In this document: piece by piece, positions 42,402 through 42,933 of the stretch
Layout of the letters: each line of letters begins with the position of its first letter
How positions within the stretch are numbered: position 1 is the stretch's first letter
DNA from: Ciona intestinalis
Lineage: Eukaryota; Chordata; Ascidiacea; Phlebobranchia; Cionidae
NCBI RefSeq assembly: GCF_000224145.3
Contig: NW_004190372.2
Coordinates: 1-42,933, forward strand
Direction of reading: 5' to 3'
DNA length: 42,933 bases
Notes under the pieces: generated by a model
What the model was told of the DNA's origin: nothing
Database searches by the model: none
Seen by the model: the letters and a program-made list of their open reading frames with translations, nothing else
Position numbers and translations under genes: made by a program

Positions 42402-42933
42402 ATAATACGTTGTATGTTGTAGCACATAACACGTTGTATGTTGTAGCACATAACACGTTGTATGTTGTAGCACATAACACGTTGTATGTTGTAGCACATA
42501 ACACGTTGTATGTTGTAGCACATAATACCTTGTATGTTGTAGCACATAATACCTTGTATGTTGTAGCACATAATACGTTGTATGTTGTAGCACATAATAC
42601 ATTGTATGTTGTAGCACATAATACCTTGTATGTTGTAGCACATAATACGTTGTATGTTGTAGCACATAATACCTTGTATGTTGTAGCACATAATACGTTG
42701 TATGTTGTAGCACATAATACCTTGTATGTTGTAGCACATAATACCTTGTATGTTGTAGCACATAATACGTTGTATGTTGTAGCACATAATACCTTGTATG
42801 TTGTAGCACATAATACGTTGTATGTTGTAGCACATAACACGTTGTATGTTGTAGCACATAATACGTTGTATGTTGTAGCACAGTAATACGTTGTATGTTG
42901 TAGCACATAATACTTGGATGTTGGAGCACATAA
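42402..42933 (+). repeat. 24-bp minisatellite at the window end (ELMO intron)
   Basis: About twenty-two copies of a 24-bp unit with core 'cgttgtatgttgtagcacat'. Copies differ mainly at one position (acg, acc or aca before ttgtatg). All three forward frames and their complements are nearly open, which explains the long but meaningless reading frames here. Confidence 0.95.

Noticed and set aside
40507..42933. Regular short arrays that look like CRISPR repeats
   Set aside because: Units are contiguous without unique spacers, and the host genes are spliced animal genes; these are minisatellites.
42402..42933. Long reading frames on both strands of the 24-bp array
   Set aside because: The unit length is a multiple of three and lacks stops in several frames, so open frames follow automatically. 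No start context, composition or family supports coding.

Overview
The window looks like tunicate nuclear DNA, most likely Ciona of the intestinalis type. It is AT-rich and compact, with very short GT-AG introns (often 45-400 bp). The motifs TGACGTCA and TGATGTCATAA recur everywhere, there is a composite tRNA-derived SINE, and the encoded proteins are chordate-like. The long stop-free frames are mostly repeats or shadows. The genes were read by joining short exons whose phases agree across every junction. All function calls rest on remembered protein families, not on a database search.

Layout, left to right. 36-387 (+): three exons ending an unidentified gene. 1756-3317 (+): HDDC2, a 5'-deoxynucleotidase of the HD family. 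3520-6235 (-): KLHL10-like BTB-BACK-Kelch protein, convergent with HDDC2. 6607-8869 (+): CCDC89-like coiled-coil protein, head to head with KLHL10 across 371 bp. 9462-15617 (+): MFSD11 (UNC93-like transporter). A complete seven-exon rhodopsin-type GPCR lies inside its ninth intron on the opposite strand (12345-14330, -). 16743-26840 (+): laminin-binding-class integrin alpha, with a duplicated three-exon block at an assembly gap and a second gap before the transmembrane exon. 28428-29314 (-): HEY-type bHLH-Orange repressor. 30002-30395 (-): LINE remnant. 31374-37017 (+): PTPRA/PTPRE-type receptor tyrosine phosphatase with a mucin-like ectodomain. 37572-41360 (+): cytohesin (ARF-GEF) with a 3-nt microexon. 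41549-42121 (+): first five exons of ELMO, cut off by the window edge.

Shared themes. Cytohesin and ELMO act in connected ARF and Rac steps and lie 188 bp apart on one strand, a candidate trans-spliced operon. KLHL10 and CCDC89 are both testis-associated in mammals and share one upstream region. Integrin alpha, PTPRA-type phosphatase, cytohesin and ELMO all belong to adhesion and cytoskeleton signalling, although clustering by chance is possible.

Non-coding structure. Nearly every intron of the integrin gene carries a minisatellite. Several arrays begin or end exactly at a splice site and carry copies of it in each unit. SINE 3' tails lie, in sense orientation, just upstream of at least five splice acceptors. 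Two non-autonomous DNA transposons with clear target-site duplications were found: one with perfect 50-bp inverted repeats and a 9-bp duplication, and one hAT-like with an 8-bp duplication.
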